Assembly: GCF_048128805.1 (NCBI RefSeq)
Contig: NC_135998.1
Coordinates: forward strand, 20,477,156 to 20,541,155
DNA length: 64,000 bases
Reading direction: 5' to 3'
Origin: Centroberyx gerrardi
Taxonomy: Eukaryota > Chordata > Actinopteri > Beryciformes > Berycidae
A program made the translations under genes and the position numbers. The notes under the pieces were generated by a model. The model searched no databases, had not been told where the DNA came from, and saw only the letters and a list, made by a program, of their open reading frames with translations. Numbering within the stretch: the first letter of the stretch is position 1; the number at the start of each line of letters is the position of its first letter. This document shows, one piece after another, positions 63,999 to 64,000 of the stretch.

Positions 63999-64000
63999 AG

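Overview
This is a nuclear segment from a ray-finned (teleost) fish. The evidence is spliced vertebrate genes with GT/AG introns, very many CA/TG and GA/CT microsatellites, degenerate LINE pieces and hAT-type non-autonomous transposons. The species cannot be named from the sequence alone. I found five protein-coding genes by assembling exons across splice sites and checking that lengths and phases close. These are dym (dymeclin, minus strand, 13 coding exons here, 3' end outside the window), the C18orf32 homologue (minus, two coding exons), rad1 (plus, six coding exons), brix1 (minus, ten coding exons) and dnajc21 (plus, twelve coding exons).

Layout. Positions 1-30731 hold the first 519 codons of dym; the unseen last ~150 codons lie left of position 1. 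Its introns carry nearly all of the long dinucleotide arrays, a 371-bp hAT-type element, a degenerate hAT-like element and a decayed RecQ-helicase-like fragment. The dym promoter is near 32.6-32.9 kb. C18orf32 follows at 33.6-35.7 kb, and a GC-rich region at 36.3-36.95 kb lies between it and the divergent rad1 (37.6-43.0 kb). rad1 and brix1 converge tail to tail (43.0-45.2 kb). brix1 (45.2-48.5 kb) and dnajc21 (52.8-63.7 kb) diverge, and the interval between them holds two LINE reverse-transcriptase relics. Intron 3 of dnajc21 contains a 1.3-kb element with hAT-like ends and a CpG-rich, promoter-like interior.

Function. brix1 and dnajc21 both act in 60S ribosome biogenesis: early nucleolar assembly and late cytoplasmic recycling of export factors. 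rad1 is a subunit of the 9-1-1 DNA-damage clamp. dym and C18orf32 are endomembrane proteins. In human, dym and C18orf32 are neighbours on 18q21, whereas RAD1, BRIX1 and DNAJC21 are neighbours on 5p13. The window therefore joins two blocks that are separate in human, and the junction falls at the C18orf32/rad1 promoter region.

The most striking signal is in dym splicing. Intron 7 begins with an AC-rich tract and ends with about 150 bases of TG/CG repeat reaching to 12 bases from the 3' splice site of exon 8. The sense strand has no adenosine for about 170 bases upstream of that site, so a conventional branch point is excluded. Intron 11 has a small version of the same AC...GT arrangement, and several other dym splice sites are hugged by simple repeats. 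This matches the described class of fish introns spliced through complementary AC/GT repeats.
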